A DNA stretch of 64,000 bases from Leisingera aquimarina DSM 24565 (GTDB lineage Bacteria > Pseudomonadota > Alphaproteobacteria > Rhodobacterales > Rhodobacteraceae). Numbering within the stretch: the stretch's first letter is position 1; each line of letters opens with the position of its first letter. Below, in pieces: positions 36,205 through 45,009 of this stretch. Below the pieces are notes generated by a model. That model was not told the origin of the DNA, made no database searches, and saw nothing but the letters and a program-made list of their open reading frames with translations. Location of the stretch: NCBI RefSeq assembly GCF_000473165.1, contig NZ_KI421504.1, positions 1,516,100 through 1,580,099 of the forward strand, given 5' to 3'. The translations under genes were made by a program, and so were the position numbers.

Positions 36205-37137
36205 TTAGCCCATCAGCTGATAGCTGACCGGTACATAGCGGAAACCCTCGCCACGCGTTTCGACAAAACCGGCGGCGGGGAAGGGCATGTGATAGCCGAT
36301 CATCGGAACCTTGTCGGCGGCCAGCATCCCCAGTACCCGGCGGCGTGACGCGCTGGCCGCCTCGGCATCGGCATCAAAGCTGAACGCCCAGTCGGGCCGG
36401 GCAAAGCTGTAGACATAGTGATTGGCCAGATCTGCAGTCAGCAACAGCTGCCGGCCGCCGCTTTCCAGCATGAAGCCCATATGCCCGGGCGTGTGGCCAA
36501 AGCTTGCCATCGCAGTGACCCCCGGCGCCACGCTGGCGCCGTTGTCAATGAACGTGGTCTTCTCTGTCAGCGGCGTCACATTGCTGGCCACCAGATCACC
36601 GACCCGGTTGCCGGCCTCCATTTTGGACCAGAAGTTATACTCGGCAGATCCCATGATGTAGCGGGCATTGGCAAAGGTGGGCGCACCGTCTGTCATCAGC
36701 CCGCCAATGTGGTCCGGGTGCATATGGGTGATCACAACCACATTGATCTGGTCGGGCGTGACCCCGGCTGCCGCCAGCGCCTTGGCGATGCCGCCTGCGC
36801 CAAGCCCGGTGTCAAATAGCACCAGCTCGGCGCCGGTATCCACCAGGGTAGGAGTGAAATAGAACTGCAGTGTTTCTGCTGAGACGAAGTTCTCAGCAGA
36901 AACTTCGGCAAACTCCGCATCGCTGGCCGCTGCGCCAAACAGCGGCTTCGGTCCGTCACGCAAGGATGAGGCATCCAGCAGTGTGGTGACCGGCATCTCA
37001 CCCAGTTTGAACGAATGGGCGGTGGGCGCTTCGGCACGGCCGCCGTGGGCGCCGGCCAGAACAGGTGTTGCAGCTGCGGCAAGGGGCAGGGCGGCAGCGC
37101 CGGCCAAGGCAGCACGGCGGGACAGGGAAACAGTCAT
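36205..37137 (-). CDS. Tat-exported metallo-beta-lactamase-fold hydrolase
   Basis: A 310-residue MBL-fold protein. The N-terminus MTVSLSRRAALAGAAALPLA carries a twin-arginine motif SRRAAL followed by a hydrophobic Ala-rich segment, so export by Tat is predicted. The metal site is THMHPDHIGGLM, with further ligands in SFGHTPGHMGFML and PMIGYHMPFP. The family includes lactonases and diverse hydrolases; the substrate is not determinable. The ATG at 37137 was chosen because it begins the Tat signal. It converges with the DadA-like gene. Confidence 0.88.
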   Translation of the reverse strand: MTVSLSRRAALAGAAALPLAAAATPVLAGAHGGRAEAPTAHSFKLGEMPVTTLLDASSLRDGPKPLFGAAASDAEFAEVSAENFVSAETLQFYFTPTLVDTGAELVLFDTGLGAGGIAKALAAAGVTPDQINVVVITHMHPDHIGGLMTDGAPTFANARYIMGSAEYNFWSKMEAGNRVGDLVASNVTPLTEKTTFIDNGASVAPGVTAMASFGHTPGHMGFMLESGGRQLLLTADLANHYVYSFARPDWAFSFDADAEAASASRRRVLGMLAADKVPMIGYHMPFPAAGFVETRGEGFRYVPVSYQLMG

Positions 37138-37247
37138 TAGGGAACCTCCAAGTTGCATTGGACTGCCCGCATCCTAGCGCTGCGGCGGCAGTGGGCTGTA
37201 AACAATCCCGTGATGCGGGTTAGGATGCAGGAAGGAGGGCTCCCGCC

Positions 37248-37676
37248 ATGAGCCAAAACAAGACCGTCCCGACCGGAGAAAGCGTTGCAGATTTCCTTGC
37301 CACGGTTGAACCAGAGCGCAAGGCGGCAGAAGCACAAGAGCTGGATGCCCTGTTCTGCCAAACCACCGGTTTCAAGCCGCAGATGTGGGGCCCTTCCATC
37401 ATCGGCTACGGGCGCTACCACTACCGCTATGCAACGGGACGCGAAGGAGACTTTCTCGCCACCGGTTTCTCGCCACGCAAGACGCGCCATTCGATCTACA
37501 TCATGCCGGGCTATCAGGACTACGGCGCCTTCCTTGCGTGCCTGGGCAAACACAAGCTGGGCAGAAGCTGCCTTTACGTGAACAAGCTCGCCGATATCGA
37601 CCTGGAGGTGCTGTCCGAACTCATTCGCACCGGATTAAAAGACCTTAATGCGATGTGGCCGGTGCAGCCGGATTGA
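37248..37676 (+). CDS. DUF1801 domain-containing protein
   Basis: A 142-residue protein of the DUF1801 (YdhG-like) family: SVADFLATVEPERKAAEAQE, then MWGPSIIGYGRYHYRYATGR, FSPRKTRHSIYIMPGYQDY and KHKLGRSCLYVNKLADIDLE. The fold is an alpha/beta domain of unknown biochemical function. The ATG has a GGAG about ten bases upstream. It is divergent from the Tat-exported MBL gene and stands alone. Confidence 0.88.
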   Translation: MSQNKTVPTGESVADFLATVEPERKAAEAQELDALFCQTTGFKPQMWGPSIIGYGRYHYRYATGREGDFLATGFSPRKTRHSIYIMPGYQDYGAFLACLGKHKLGRSCLYVNKLADIDLEVLSELIRTGLKDLNAMWPVQPD

Positions 37677-37836
37677 CCCGGCAGCCTCTTCATCTTTTTG
37701 AAAATACTCGTGCCCGCAGGCCGGCAGGCGGCTTTGCCGCCGAGAGGGGAGGCACCGCGCCAAAGGCGCGTTAACGCCCCTGAAACTGGACAAACCGCGA
37801 CCCATGTGACAAGGCAACGGCAACAGGAGAACCGTG

Positions 37837-39162
37837 ATGACCACCACCCGATTTGCCCCGTCGCCGACCGGCTATATCCACGTCGGCAACCTGCGCACCG
37901 CGCTGATGAACTACCTGATCGCCCGCAAGGCCGGCGGCACCTTCATCCTGCGCATCGACGATACCGACCCGGAGCGGTCAAAGGAAGAATACGTCGATGC
38001 CATCAAGCAGGACCTGGAATGGCTGGGCCTGACCTGGGACAAGGTTGAGCGCCAGTCTGAACGCCTGGACCGCTATGTCGCCGCCGCTGATAAACTGCGC
38101 GAAATCGGCCGTTTCTACGAGGCGTTCGAGACCCCGGTCGAGCTGGACCTGAAGCGCAAGAAACAGCTGAACATGGGCAAGCCGCCGGTTTATGACCGCG
38201 CGGCGCTGGCCCTGTCGGACGACGAGAAAGCCGCCCTGCGCGCGGAGCGCGGCGACGGTGTCTGGCGCTTCAAGCTGGACCATCAGCGCATCGAGTGGAC
38301 CGATGGAATCCTCAGCGATATCTCCATCGATGCAGCTTCGGTCTCCGATCCGGTGCTGATCCGCGGCGACGGCCAATTCCTTTACACCCTGGCCTCGGTG
38401 GTGGATGACACCGAAATGGGTGTGACCAATGTGGTGCGCGGTTCCGACCACGTGACCAATACGGCGACCCAGATCCAGATCATCGAGGCGCTGGGCGGCA
38501 CCGTGCCGTCGTTCGCGCACCACTCGCTGCTGACCGGCCCGCAGGGCGAGGCGCTGTCCAAGCGTTTGGGCACGCTGGCATTGCGCGACCTGCGCGAAGC
38601 GGGCGTGCAGCCGATGGCGCTGTTGTCATTGATGGCGCGCCTGGGGTCTTCCGACCCGGTCGAACTGCGTTCGGAAATGGCCGAGCTGATCGAAGGTTTC
38701 GACATCAACCGCTTTGGTGCGGCGCCGACCAAGTTCGATGCCGAGGATCTCTATCCGCTGACCGCCCGCCATCTGCAGTCGCTGCCGCTGGAGGCGGTGC
38801 AGAGCCACGTGGACGCGCTGGGTGTTCCAATCGAAAAGCAGGCCGCCTTCTGGGACATGGCCAAAGAGAACATCACAACGCTGAAAGATTTGGCAGGCTG
38901 GTGGGAGTTGTGCCGCGACGGTGCCGAGCCGCTGGTGGCGGATGAGGACAAGGACTTTATCGCCGAAGCTATGGCGATGCTGCCCGAAGGCCCCTACGAC
39001 GCCGACAGCTGGAAAACCTGGACCACTGCGGTGAAAGAGGCCACGGGGCGCAAGGGCAAGGGGCTGTTCATGCCGCTGCGCAAGGCGGTAACCGGCATGG
39101 AACGCGGCCCGGACATGTCGGCACTTCTGTCGCTGATGGAAAAGGTCCGCGCCCGCGGCTGA
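37837..39162 (+). CDS. gltX: Glutamyl-tRNA synthetase, short (second-type) form
   Basis: A 441-residue class I aminoacyl-tRNA synthetase. The HIGH-equivalent is FAPSPTGYIHVGNLRTALM, the KMSKS-equivalent is EALSKRLGTLALRDL, and the catalytic fold residues IDDTDPERSKEEYVDAIKQD follow. It keeps a C-terminal anticodon-binding domain, so it is not the truncated GluQ. Many alphaproteobacteria carry two GluRS genes, one of which charges tRNA-Gln with Glu for later amidation; which paralogue this is cannot be told. I use the ATG at 37837; a GTG one codon earlier is in frame. Confidence 0.95.
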   Translation: MTTTRFAPSPTGYIHVGNLRTALMNYLIARKAGGTFILRIDDTDPERSKEEYVDAIKQDLEWLGLTWDKVERQSERLDRYVAAADKLREIGRFYEAFETPVELDLKRKKQLNMGKPPVYDRAALALSDDEKAALRAERGDGVWRFKLDHQRIEWTDGILSDISIDAASVSDPVLIRGDGQFLYTLASVVDDTEMGVTNVVRGSDHVTNTATQIQIIEALGGTVPSFAHHSLLTGPQGEALSKRLGTLALRDLREAGVQPMALLSLMARLGSSDPVELRSEMAELIEGFDINRFGAAPTKFDAEDLYPLTARHLQSLPLEAVQSHVDALGVPIEKQAAFWDMAKENITTLKDLAGWWELCRDGAEPLVADEDKDFIAEAMAMLPEGPYDADSWKTWTTAVKEATGRKGKGLFMPLRKAVTGMERGPDMSALLSLMEKVRARG

Positions 39163-39182
39163 TCGAAGTTTGTCAGAGATTA

Positions 39183-39214
39183 AAAATGGCGGCGCTTCAG
39201 GGTGCCGTCATTTT
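39183..39214 (+). terminator. Terminator of gltX
   Basis: AAAATGGCGGC pairs with TGCCGTCATTTT (one G-T) around a 9-base loop, ending in TTTTCTTTCC. It lies 21 bases after the gltX stop. This is a good intrinsic terminator on the plus strand. Confidence 0.8.
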
Positions 39215-39225
39215 CTTTCCGGAGC

Positions 39226-39377
39226 GCTCCCGCCCGTCGGACCGGCATCAAAGATACCGTACCACCGGTTGGGCCCGGCGCCGCGCTGAGGCGCGGCGCT
39301 GCACCGCTCCCCATGGGGAGCGGTGCCATGCCCAACTGTGCACTGCGCATATTTCATGCGCCGGAACAGGCGGGAGC
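39226..39377. repeat. Nested palindromic repeat element between gltX and the DUF2254 gene
   Basis: The stretch is bracketed by GCTCCCGCC (39226-39234) and its complement GGCGGGAGC (39369-39377). Inside are GTTGGGC (39268) and GCCCAAC (39330), then a 9-bp hairpin GCGCCGCGC / GCGCGGCGC (39278-39299) and a perfect 26-base palindrome with arms GCACCGCTCCCCA (39301-39326). There is no gene in it. The order palindrome, TGCCCAAC, GGCGGGAGC is shared with the gap before coaBC, so it is likely a dispersed repeat. Confidence 0.65.
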
Positions 39378-39403
39378 ATACCCTTTCGCCAATCACAGGC
39401 GGA

Positions 39404-40597
39404 TCAGCCCCAGCTGCCGTCTTTCAGCTCCTGGCACATCTCCTTGGCAGCCTTTGCCATCTCCGGGTTCGGATGTTCGCCAAGCGCATCCAGCGACTTT
39501 TCCATCCAGCGCATGACTGATGGGGCCTCACTGCCGCAGCGGGCAATCGGCGGAAAGGCGCATGCCAGCAGATGCTGTGCGGTAACAGGGGGGATGCAGA
39601 CATTGGGGTAGGCGGCCTCGCGGGCGTCACTGGTCTCATCCGCCGGCGTGTTCTCCCACAGCAACCGTTCCAGCCGGCCCATGACTTCAACCGCGGTGCC
39701 GGGATCATTGACACCGGGCGACAGCGCCTTTTGCGCGGTCTCCGCCAGCAATGTCAGGCCGAAAGACGGATCCTGATCAAAACTGCGCACATCCCCGATG
39801 TCGATCGCAGCAGAAGCCGTCTTGCGGAACTTGCTGCCGCCCCCCGTGGCCCAGGCCACCGGCTGGCCGCGCAGGATGTATTGCCCCGGCGCGCGCGCCA
39901 GGGTGATCTGCGTGCCTGCCTCTGCGGCCAGCTCATTCAGCTGGGCCAGCCCCGCGTAGCGGACAAATCCGCTTTGGGCGGCGGGGATATCCACTGCGTC
40001 TTCGGGTTTGGCATCTTCACGTGCGCACAATCCGCCCAGGCAGGGCTTTTTCACCCGGGTGCGCAGGCTAGCGCGGGTGCGGTTCTCGATCAGCCGCAGG
40101 GTGTGGTCCATGCTGCCAAGGCTGGACAGGTGATCAATCCAGCGCAGGATGGCGCCGACGATCAAGATCACCACGATGATAGTCAGGCCAAAGACCGCCA
40201 GCGCGCCTTCCGGTGTGTAATAGCGGGCCCGGAACAGGATCACCGCGCTCAGCGAATAGATAAACCCGCCCACAAATGTCGCCAGCACCCGCTGGGTGAC
40301 GGTGTCCTCCAGCAGCAGCCGGTAGACCCGCGGTGTCGCCGTCGAGGCCGCGGTGCGGTAGGCGCTGACCATGACGTTGAGCGAAAATGTGGTGACCGCC
40401 AGCATTCCAGAGGCAAGGATCGTCAGCACCGGCAGCACCGCCTCGCGCCCGAAATCCTCGCTCAGACCGTCCGGCAGCAGCGGTTTTGCCAGCGGCGCAA
40501 GCAGCAGGGCCAGCAGGGAAAAAAGGGAAATCAGAACAACCCTGAACCAGAGCTGCCGTGCAATCCGGCCGAGGTGCAACAGCGCCTTTTCTATCAT
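39404..40597 (-). CDS. DUF2254 family membrane protein
   Basis: A 397-residue protein with four predicted membrane helices in the first 160 residues (VVLISLFSLLALLLAPLAKP; VLPVLTILASGMLAVTTFSL; VLATFVGGFIYSLSAVILF; ALAVFGLTIIVVILIVGAIL) and a soluble C-terminal part. The YRTAASTATPRVYRLLLEDT and SFDQDPSFGLTLLAETAQKA segments are typical of DUF2254. Function is unknown. Its start overlaps the stop of the cyclotransferase-like gene as ATGA (40594-40597), implying coupled translation. Confidence 0.87.
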   Translation of the reverse strand: MIEKALLHLGRIARQLWFRVVLISLFSLLALLLAPLAKPLLPDGLSEDFGREAVLPVLTILASGMLAVTTFSLNVMVSAYRTAASTATPRVYRLLLEDTVTQRVLATFVGGFIYSLSAVILFRARYYTPEGALAVFGLTIIVVILIVGAILRWIDHLSSLGSMDHTLRLIENRTRASLRTRVKKPCLGGLCAREDAKPEDAVDIPAAQSGFVRYAGLAQLNELAAEAGTQITLARAPGQYILRGQPVAWATGGGSKFRKTASAAIDIGDVRSFDQDPSFGLTLLAETAQKALSPGVNDPGTAVEVMGRLERLLWENTPADETSDAREAAYPNVCIPPVTAQHLLACAFPPIARCGSEAPSVMRWMEKSLDALGEHPNPEMAKAAKEMCQELKDGSWG

Positions 40598-41166
40598 GAC
40601 CCTGAGTCTATCCGACGCGCGCCTGTACTGCCGATCAGTTCATCAAACAATTTGCGTTCGGCCGTTGAAACCGGCTGATGGCGCGGATAGCGCGGCGCGG
40701 CCCGGTCATTCAGAACCGGGGCGTCCCAGCCATCAGTGGTTGCAACAAAATCGTGCAACCCGGCCTCGCCAAAGATCTGCAAATAGCCCTGCAGCACCAC
40801 ATCCAGATAGCTGAGCAGGATTGGGTGCTGCTCGGTGGCGCCATTTTTCTTGCCCGCCGCAATGGCATAGACAGAAATATCGGGCGTTCCTTCCAACCCG
40901 TGCTGCACCCTGTCTGATGCAGGCAGCCGGTCATAGGCGAACTCGCGTTCGTCCAGCGCCGCCCAGTCGGCCCCGGGCACCTCGGCGATCAACCCGTCAA
41001 TCACGCTGTCCGCGCAGGGAACAGCCGACAGAAATGCAACCTCGCGCAGAGCGGTATGAACCCAGGCCCGCCGCCAACCCTGCAACCGTGCAGGCCGGGC
41101 GCCGCCATAGTCATGCGTGACCGTGTTCACCAGGCTGCCGTAGCCAAAGAAGTAAGGGGCTGTCAT
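40594..41166 (-). CDS. Gamma-glutamylcyclotransferase-like protein
   Basis: A 190-residue protein of the GGCT/AIG2-like superfamily. The substrate-binding opening APYFFGYGSLVNTVTHDYGG is followed by RLQGWRRAWVHTALREVAFL and a DALDEREFAYDR-like segment (ADWAALDEREFAYDRLPA) containing the likely catalytic Glu. The family releases 5-oxoproline from gamma-glutamyl compounds such as glutathione; the substrate here is unproven. I use the ATG at 41166; an upstream in-frame start at 41250 runs into the divergent nsrR promoter. Its stop overlaps the DUF2254 start. Confidence 0.82.
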   Translation of the reverse strand: MTAPYFFGYGSLVNTVTHDYGGARPARLQGWRRAWVHTALREVAFLSAVPCADSVIDGLIAEVPGADWAALDEREFAYDRLPASDRVQHGLEGTPDISVYAIAAGKKNGATEQHPILLSYLDVVLQGYLQIFGEAGLHDFVATTDGWDAPVLNDRAAPRYPRHQPVSTAERKLFDELIGSTGARRIDSGS

Positions 41167-41267
41167 CCGCTCTGCCTTTCTGCGGTGTTTCCGGTTATTG
41201 ATGTATGTCAAACCGCTTTTTCCCGGCCTGTGCAATAAGCGATGCACCATAGCTGCGGGAGCGACCC

Positions 41268-41717
41268 ATGCGCATTACCAAAAGGACCAACATTGCCGTG
41301 CGGCTGCTGATGTATTGCGCCGCGCATGAAGACCGTCTGGTGACCAAGGCCGAGATTGCCGAATGCTGCAACATCTCTGAAAACCACCTGGCGCAGGTGA
41401 TAAACCAGCTGAGCCAGCTTGGCTATCTGGCGACCCAGCGGGGCCGCAACGGTGGCATGAACCTCGGTAAACCCGCAATAGAGATCCGCATCGGCGACGT
41501 GTTCCGCGATGTCGAAGGCGGCCTGCCGATGGTGGAATGCTTTGCCGATGCAGATAACACCTGCCCGTTGACCGATGCCTGCCGTCTGAAAGTGGCACTG
41601 GCTGATGCTGCGCAGGCGTTTTACACCTCGCTGGATGACATCACACTGGAAGCGCTGGTCTGTGACAACCACGATCTGATGCGGATCCTGCAGCCGGTTT
41701 CCTGCGGCGCCCGCTAA
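41268..41717 (+). CDS. nsrR: NsrR-like Rrf2-family nitric-oxide-sensing repressor
   Basis: A 149-residue Rrf2 regulator with an N-terminal winged helix (MRITKRTNIAVRLLMYCAAH; SENHLAQVINQLSQLGYLAT) and three conserved cysteines at residues 91, 99 and 105, in ECFADADNTCPLTDACRLK. This pattern and the following AAQAFYTSLDDITLEALV match NsrR, whose iron-sulfur cluster reacts with NO. NsrR usually represses NO-detoxification genes such as hmp and norB; none is adjacent. It is divergent from the GGCT-like gene across 101 bases. Confidence 0.88.
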   Translation: MRITKRTNIAVRLLMYCAAHEDRLVTKAEIAECCNISENHLAQVINQLSQLGYLATQRGRNGGMNLGKPAIEIRIGDVFRDVEGGLPMVECFADADNTCPLTDACRLKVALADAAQAFYTSLDDITLEALVCDNHDLMRILQPVSCGAR

Positions 41718-41734
41718 GGCCGCCGCAGCGCCAT

Positions 41735-44260
41735 TTATTCCCTTGCGCGCAGGATGCGGGCGGGTTTTGCCGCTAGCGGACGCAGGGCAAAAGCCAGTCC
41801 GGCCAGCAGGGTTGTCAGCACCCCGCCTGAAATCACCATCAGAGCATTGGGCCAGATCACCGCATAGCTGGTCTCGAACACATAGGCATTGATGGCCCAG
41901 GCCCCGGCAATGCCCGCCGCCAGCGCCACCAGCCCGGCGGCCGCTCCCAGCAGGGCTGAGCGCAGGGCAAAACTCAGCAGGATCTGTTTGCGCGGCGCGC
42001 CCAGTGTTTTCAGCAGTGCCGCCTCATACCGGCGCGCAGGCTCTCCAGCCGCGGCGGTGCCCAGCAGCACCAGAAACCCGGTCAACAGCGTTGCTGCGGC
42101 GCCATAGGCGGTGGCGGCGGCCAGCTGGCGCAGGATGTCCGACACCCGGTCAATCGCATCGCGCATCCGGATCGCAGTGATGTTCGGCATCTCGCGCGCC
42201 AGATCGCGCAGGATTGCGGCCTCGGCCCGTTCCTCGGCGTAAACTGTGGCGATGAAACTGTGCGGTGCACCGGCCAGGGCAGACTCGTTCAGCACCATCA
42301 CAAACCCCATCCCGGCGGTGGAGAAATCCACGTTGCGAAAGCTGGTGATGGTGCCGTTGATATCGCGGCCCAGGATGTTCAGCGTCAGCGTATCGCCCAA
42401 TTTCAAGCCCAGTTCCTCCGCCTCTTCTGCGGCAAAGCTGATCTGCGGTTCGCCGGTATAATCCTCCGGCCACCACTTGCCTGCCGTGACCTCAGTCGCC
42501 TCCGGCTGGGTAGCGGCATAGGTGATGCCGCGGTCGCCGCGCACCACCCAGTGATCACCGGCAACTTCCGTGGCCGCCTGGCCGTTGATCCGGGTCAGCA
42601 CCCCGCGCAGCATCGGCGCGTTCTCTACCCGGTTCACAGCCGGGTCATTCTCGACCCGTTCCAGAAACCCGGGCATCTGGCTGCGCTGGATGTCGACAAA
42701 GAAATAACTGGGCGCCACATCCGGCAGGTTGCCCGCAATAGCGCGGCGCATGTTGCCGTCGATCTGGCCGATGGCAGCCAGTACCGTCAGCCCCAGCCCC
42801 AGCGCCAGCACCGCAGGCACTGCGCCGTCCCGCGCACTGCCAATGGAGGACAGCGCCCAGCGAAGGGCGGGCCGCCCGCGGGAGGCACCGGAGCCGCGGC
42901 GCGCCAGGAAGCCAATCCCAAGCGCCGCGGCCAGCAGCACCATCAGCGCGCCCATCAGCCCGCCCGCTGTCCACAACGTCAGCTGCGCCGAGCCGCTGAA
43001 CCAGGCGGCCAGTCCCACCAGTGCGGCCAGCGCCATCGCGGTCGCCAGCAGATAGCGCGGCGCAGGCAGCCGCGTTTGGCTGGCAAAAGCGTCCCGGAAC
43101 AGGGAGGCGGCGCGGATGCGCTCGGCCCGCGCCAGCGGCCACAAGGCAAAGATGAAAGCAGTCAGCACGCCATATATTGCGGCCTCAGTCAGGGCCGAGG
43201 GATAGATCGAGAACACCGCCGGGAACGGCAATTGCGTCGCAATCAGCGGCCCCAGCAGCACTGGCCCCAAGCCGCCCAGCACCAACCCAATACCCACCCC
43301 GATCAGTGTCAATGCGCCGATCTGCAGGAAATAGGTCAGGAAAATCGTCTGCCGCTCCGCCCCCAGCGTGCGCAGGGTGGCGATTGTGGCGGTTTTGGTC
43401 GCCAGATAGGCCCGCACGGCGGCGGAAACGCCAACCCCGCCCACCGCCAGTCCGGACAGGCCCACCAGCACCAGAAACCCGCCCAGACGCTCGACAAAGG
43501 AGGAAATCCCCGGCGCGCCGTTGCGGGCATCCCGCCAGCGCATGCCGGTGGTTTCAAACAGACCCTCGGCCTCGGCCTGCAGTGTGTTCAGATCGCTGCC
43601 CGCCGGCAGTTCCATCCGGTATTTGGTGTCAAACAGCGTGCCCGGCTCCAACAGGCCTGACTCCGCCAGATCCCCGGTGCTCACCATAGTGCGCGGCCCC
43701 AGTTCAAAGCCCGAGGCAGCGGCATCCGGCTCCAAGGTAATCACTGCCATCAGGCGGAAATCCTGAGTCCCCAATCGGAAGCTATCGCCCGGCTGCAGCC
43801 CCAACCGGTCCGCCAGCACCCGGTCCATCACCCCGCCGGGCAAGCCCTCCGCTCCGGCCAGGGCGGTCTCCAGCGGCATCTTCGGCGCAAGGTCCATCGC
43901 GCCCTTCAACGGGTACAGCCCGTCCACCGCCTTCACCTGGGTCAGCCCGCGTTCCTCGCCCACCGTGGCCATTGAGCGGAACTCGGCAATCTCGGAATAG
44001 CGGACCGCGTTCCGGTCCAGCCAGGCGCGTTCGTCTTCATTGGCAAAGCGGTAGGTGAAGTTCAGCTCGGCATCGCCGCCCAGAATGGTCGCGCCTTCGC
44101 GCGACAGGCCGGTCTCGATCGATGCCCGGATGGAGCCGATGGCAGCAATTACCCCGACTCCCAGCGCCAGGCAGGCCAGGAAAATGCGAAAGCCCTTGAG
44201 GCCGCCGCGCAGCTCGCGCAGGGCAAAGCGCCAGGCGAGACGGAAGGCGGAAGTGCTCAT
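41735..44260 (-). CDS. YbbP-type ABC transporter permease (FtsX family, macrolide-exporter-like)
   Basis: An 841-residue protein with an FtsX/MacB-type architecture: one N-terminal helix (FLACLALGVGVIAAIGSI), a large periplasmic domain, then three helices, another periplasmic domain, and a terminal trio (AATLLTGFLVLLGTAAAGEP; SALLGAAAGLVALAAGIAGA; ALMVISGGVLTTLLAGLAFA). E. coli YbbP partners YbbA and functions with TesA. The substrate is unknown, possibly a lipid or lipoprotein. Its start overlaps the ybbA stop (ATGA at 44257-44260). The pair is divergent from tesA. Confidence 0.9.
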   Translation of the reverse strand: MSTSAFRLAWRFALRELRGGLKGFRIFLACLALGVGVIAAIGSIRASIETGLSREGATILGGDAELNFTYRFANEDERAWLDRNAVRYSEIAEFRSMATVGEERGLTQVKAVDGLYPLKGAMDLAPKMPLETALAGAEGLPGGVMDRVLADRLGLQPGDSFRLGTQDFRLMAVITLEPDAAASGFELGPRTMVSTGDLAESGLLEPGTLFDTKYRMELPAGSDLNTLQAEAEGLFETTGMRWRDARNGAPGISSFVERLGGFLVLVGLSGLAVGGVGVSAAVRAYLATKTATIATLRTLGAERQTIFLTYFLQIGALTLIGVGIGLVLGGLGPVLLGPLIATQLPFPAVFSIYPSALTEAAIYGVLTAFIFALWPLARAERIRAASLFRDAFASQTRLPAPRYLLATAMALAALVGLAAWFSGSAQLTLWTAGGLMGALMVLLAAALGIGFLARRGSGASRGRPALRWALSSIGSARDGAVPAVLALGLGLTVLAAIGQIDGNMRRAIAGNLPDVAPSYFFVDIQRSQMPGFLERVENDPAVNRVENAPMLRGVLTRINGQAATEVAGDHWVVRGDRGITYAATQPEATEVTAGKWWPEDYTGEPQISFAAEEAEELGLKLGDTLTLNILGRDINGTITSFRNVDFSTAGMGFVMVLNESALAGAPHSFIATVYAEERAEAAILRDLAREMPNITAIRMRDAIDRVSDILRQLAAATAYGAAATLLTGFLVLLGTAAAGEPARRYEAALLKTLGAPRKQILLSFALRSALLGAAAGLVALAAGIAGAWAINAYVFETSYAVIWPNALMVISGGVLTTLLAGLAFALRPLAAKPARILRARE

Positions 44261-44961
44261 TCCGCGGCCTCGCGCGCGGCCTCGTCATCGACCCGTCCGT
44301 CGCGCAGCCGGACCACCCGGTCGCAGCGCGCGGCCAGTTCGGGCGCGTGGGTGACCATCACCAGTGTCGCGCCATAGCGGTCGCGCAGACCGAACAGCAG
44401 CTCCATCACCGCCTCGCCATTGGCTTCATCCAAGTTGCCGGTGGGTTCGTCCGCCAAGAGGATCGCAGGCCGCGGCGCCAACGCCCGCGCCAGCGCCACC
44501 CGCTGCTGCTCGCCACCCGACATCTGCGCTGGGAAATGGCCTGCCCGGTGGCCCAGCCCGACGGCTTCAAGCTCTGCCTGGGCGCGCGGGAAGGCATCCT
44601 TGACGCCCGCCAGCTCCAGCGGCGTTGCCACGTTTTCCAGCGCGGTCATGGTCGGGATCAGGTGAAAGCTCTGGAATACCACGCCCATGTTATTGCGGCG
44701 GAACCGGGCCAGCGCGTCCTCGCCCATCGCCGTCAGATCCTGGCCAAGCGCGGTGATCGTGCCGCCGGTTGCCTGTTCCAGCCCGCCCATCAGCATCAGC
44801 AACGACGACTTGCCGGACCCGGACGGCCCGACCAGCCCCAAAGTCTCCCCCTGCTGCATGTCCAGCGAGATGCCGTGCAAAATCTCTACCGGGCCGGTAT
44901 TGCTATTCAGGGTCAAGGATGCATCTAACAGATGCAGAACGGGGCTGTTATTGTCAGTCAT
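44257..44961 (-). CDS. YbbA-type ABC transporter ATP-binding protein
   Basis: A 234-residue ABC ATPase of the LolD/MacB group: Walker [22 protein letters not shown]-loop [18 protein letters not shown], signature [17 protein letters not shown], Walker [18 protein letters not shown]-loop [20 protein letters not shown]. It energises the adjacent YbbP permease. The start chosen is the ATG at 44961; a start at 45015 would overlap the divergent tesA. It is divergent from tesA, a conserved gammaproteobacterial and alphaproteobacterial neighbourhood. Confidence 0.93.
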   Translation of the reverse strand: MTDNNSPVLHLLDASLTLNSNTGPVEILHGISLDMQQGETLGLVGPSGSGKSSLLMLMGGLEQATGGTITALGQDLTAMGEDALARFRRNNMGVVFQSFHLIPTMTALENVATPLELAGVKDAFPRAQAELEAVGLGHRAGHFPAQMSGGEQQRVALARALAPRPAILLADEPTGNLDEANGEAVMELLFGLRDRYGATLVMVTHAPELAARCDRVVRLRDGRVDDEAAREAAE

Positions 44962-45009
44962 AGGGCCTGCCTGTTGGATCCACCTATCGGATATGGAGTG
45001 TTTGCGGCG

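Noticed and set aside
37735-37785. Hairpins before gltX as a riboswitch or T-box
   Set aside because: They are short GC-rich palindromes with no conserved T-box or riboswitch core, and T-boxes are not expected in this group.
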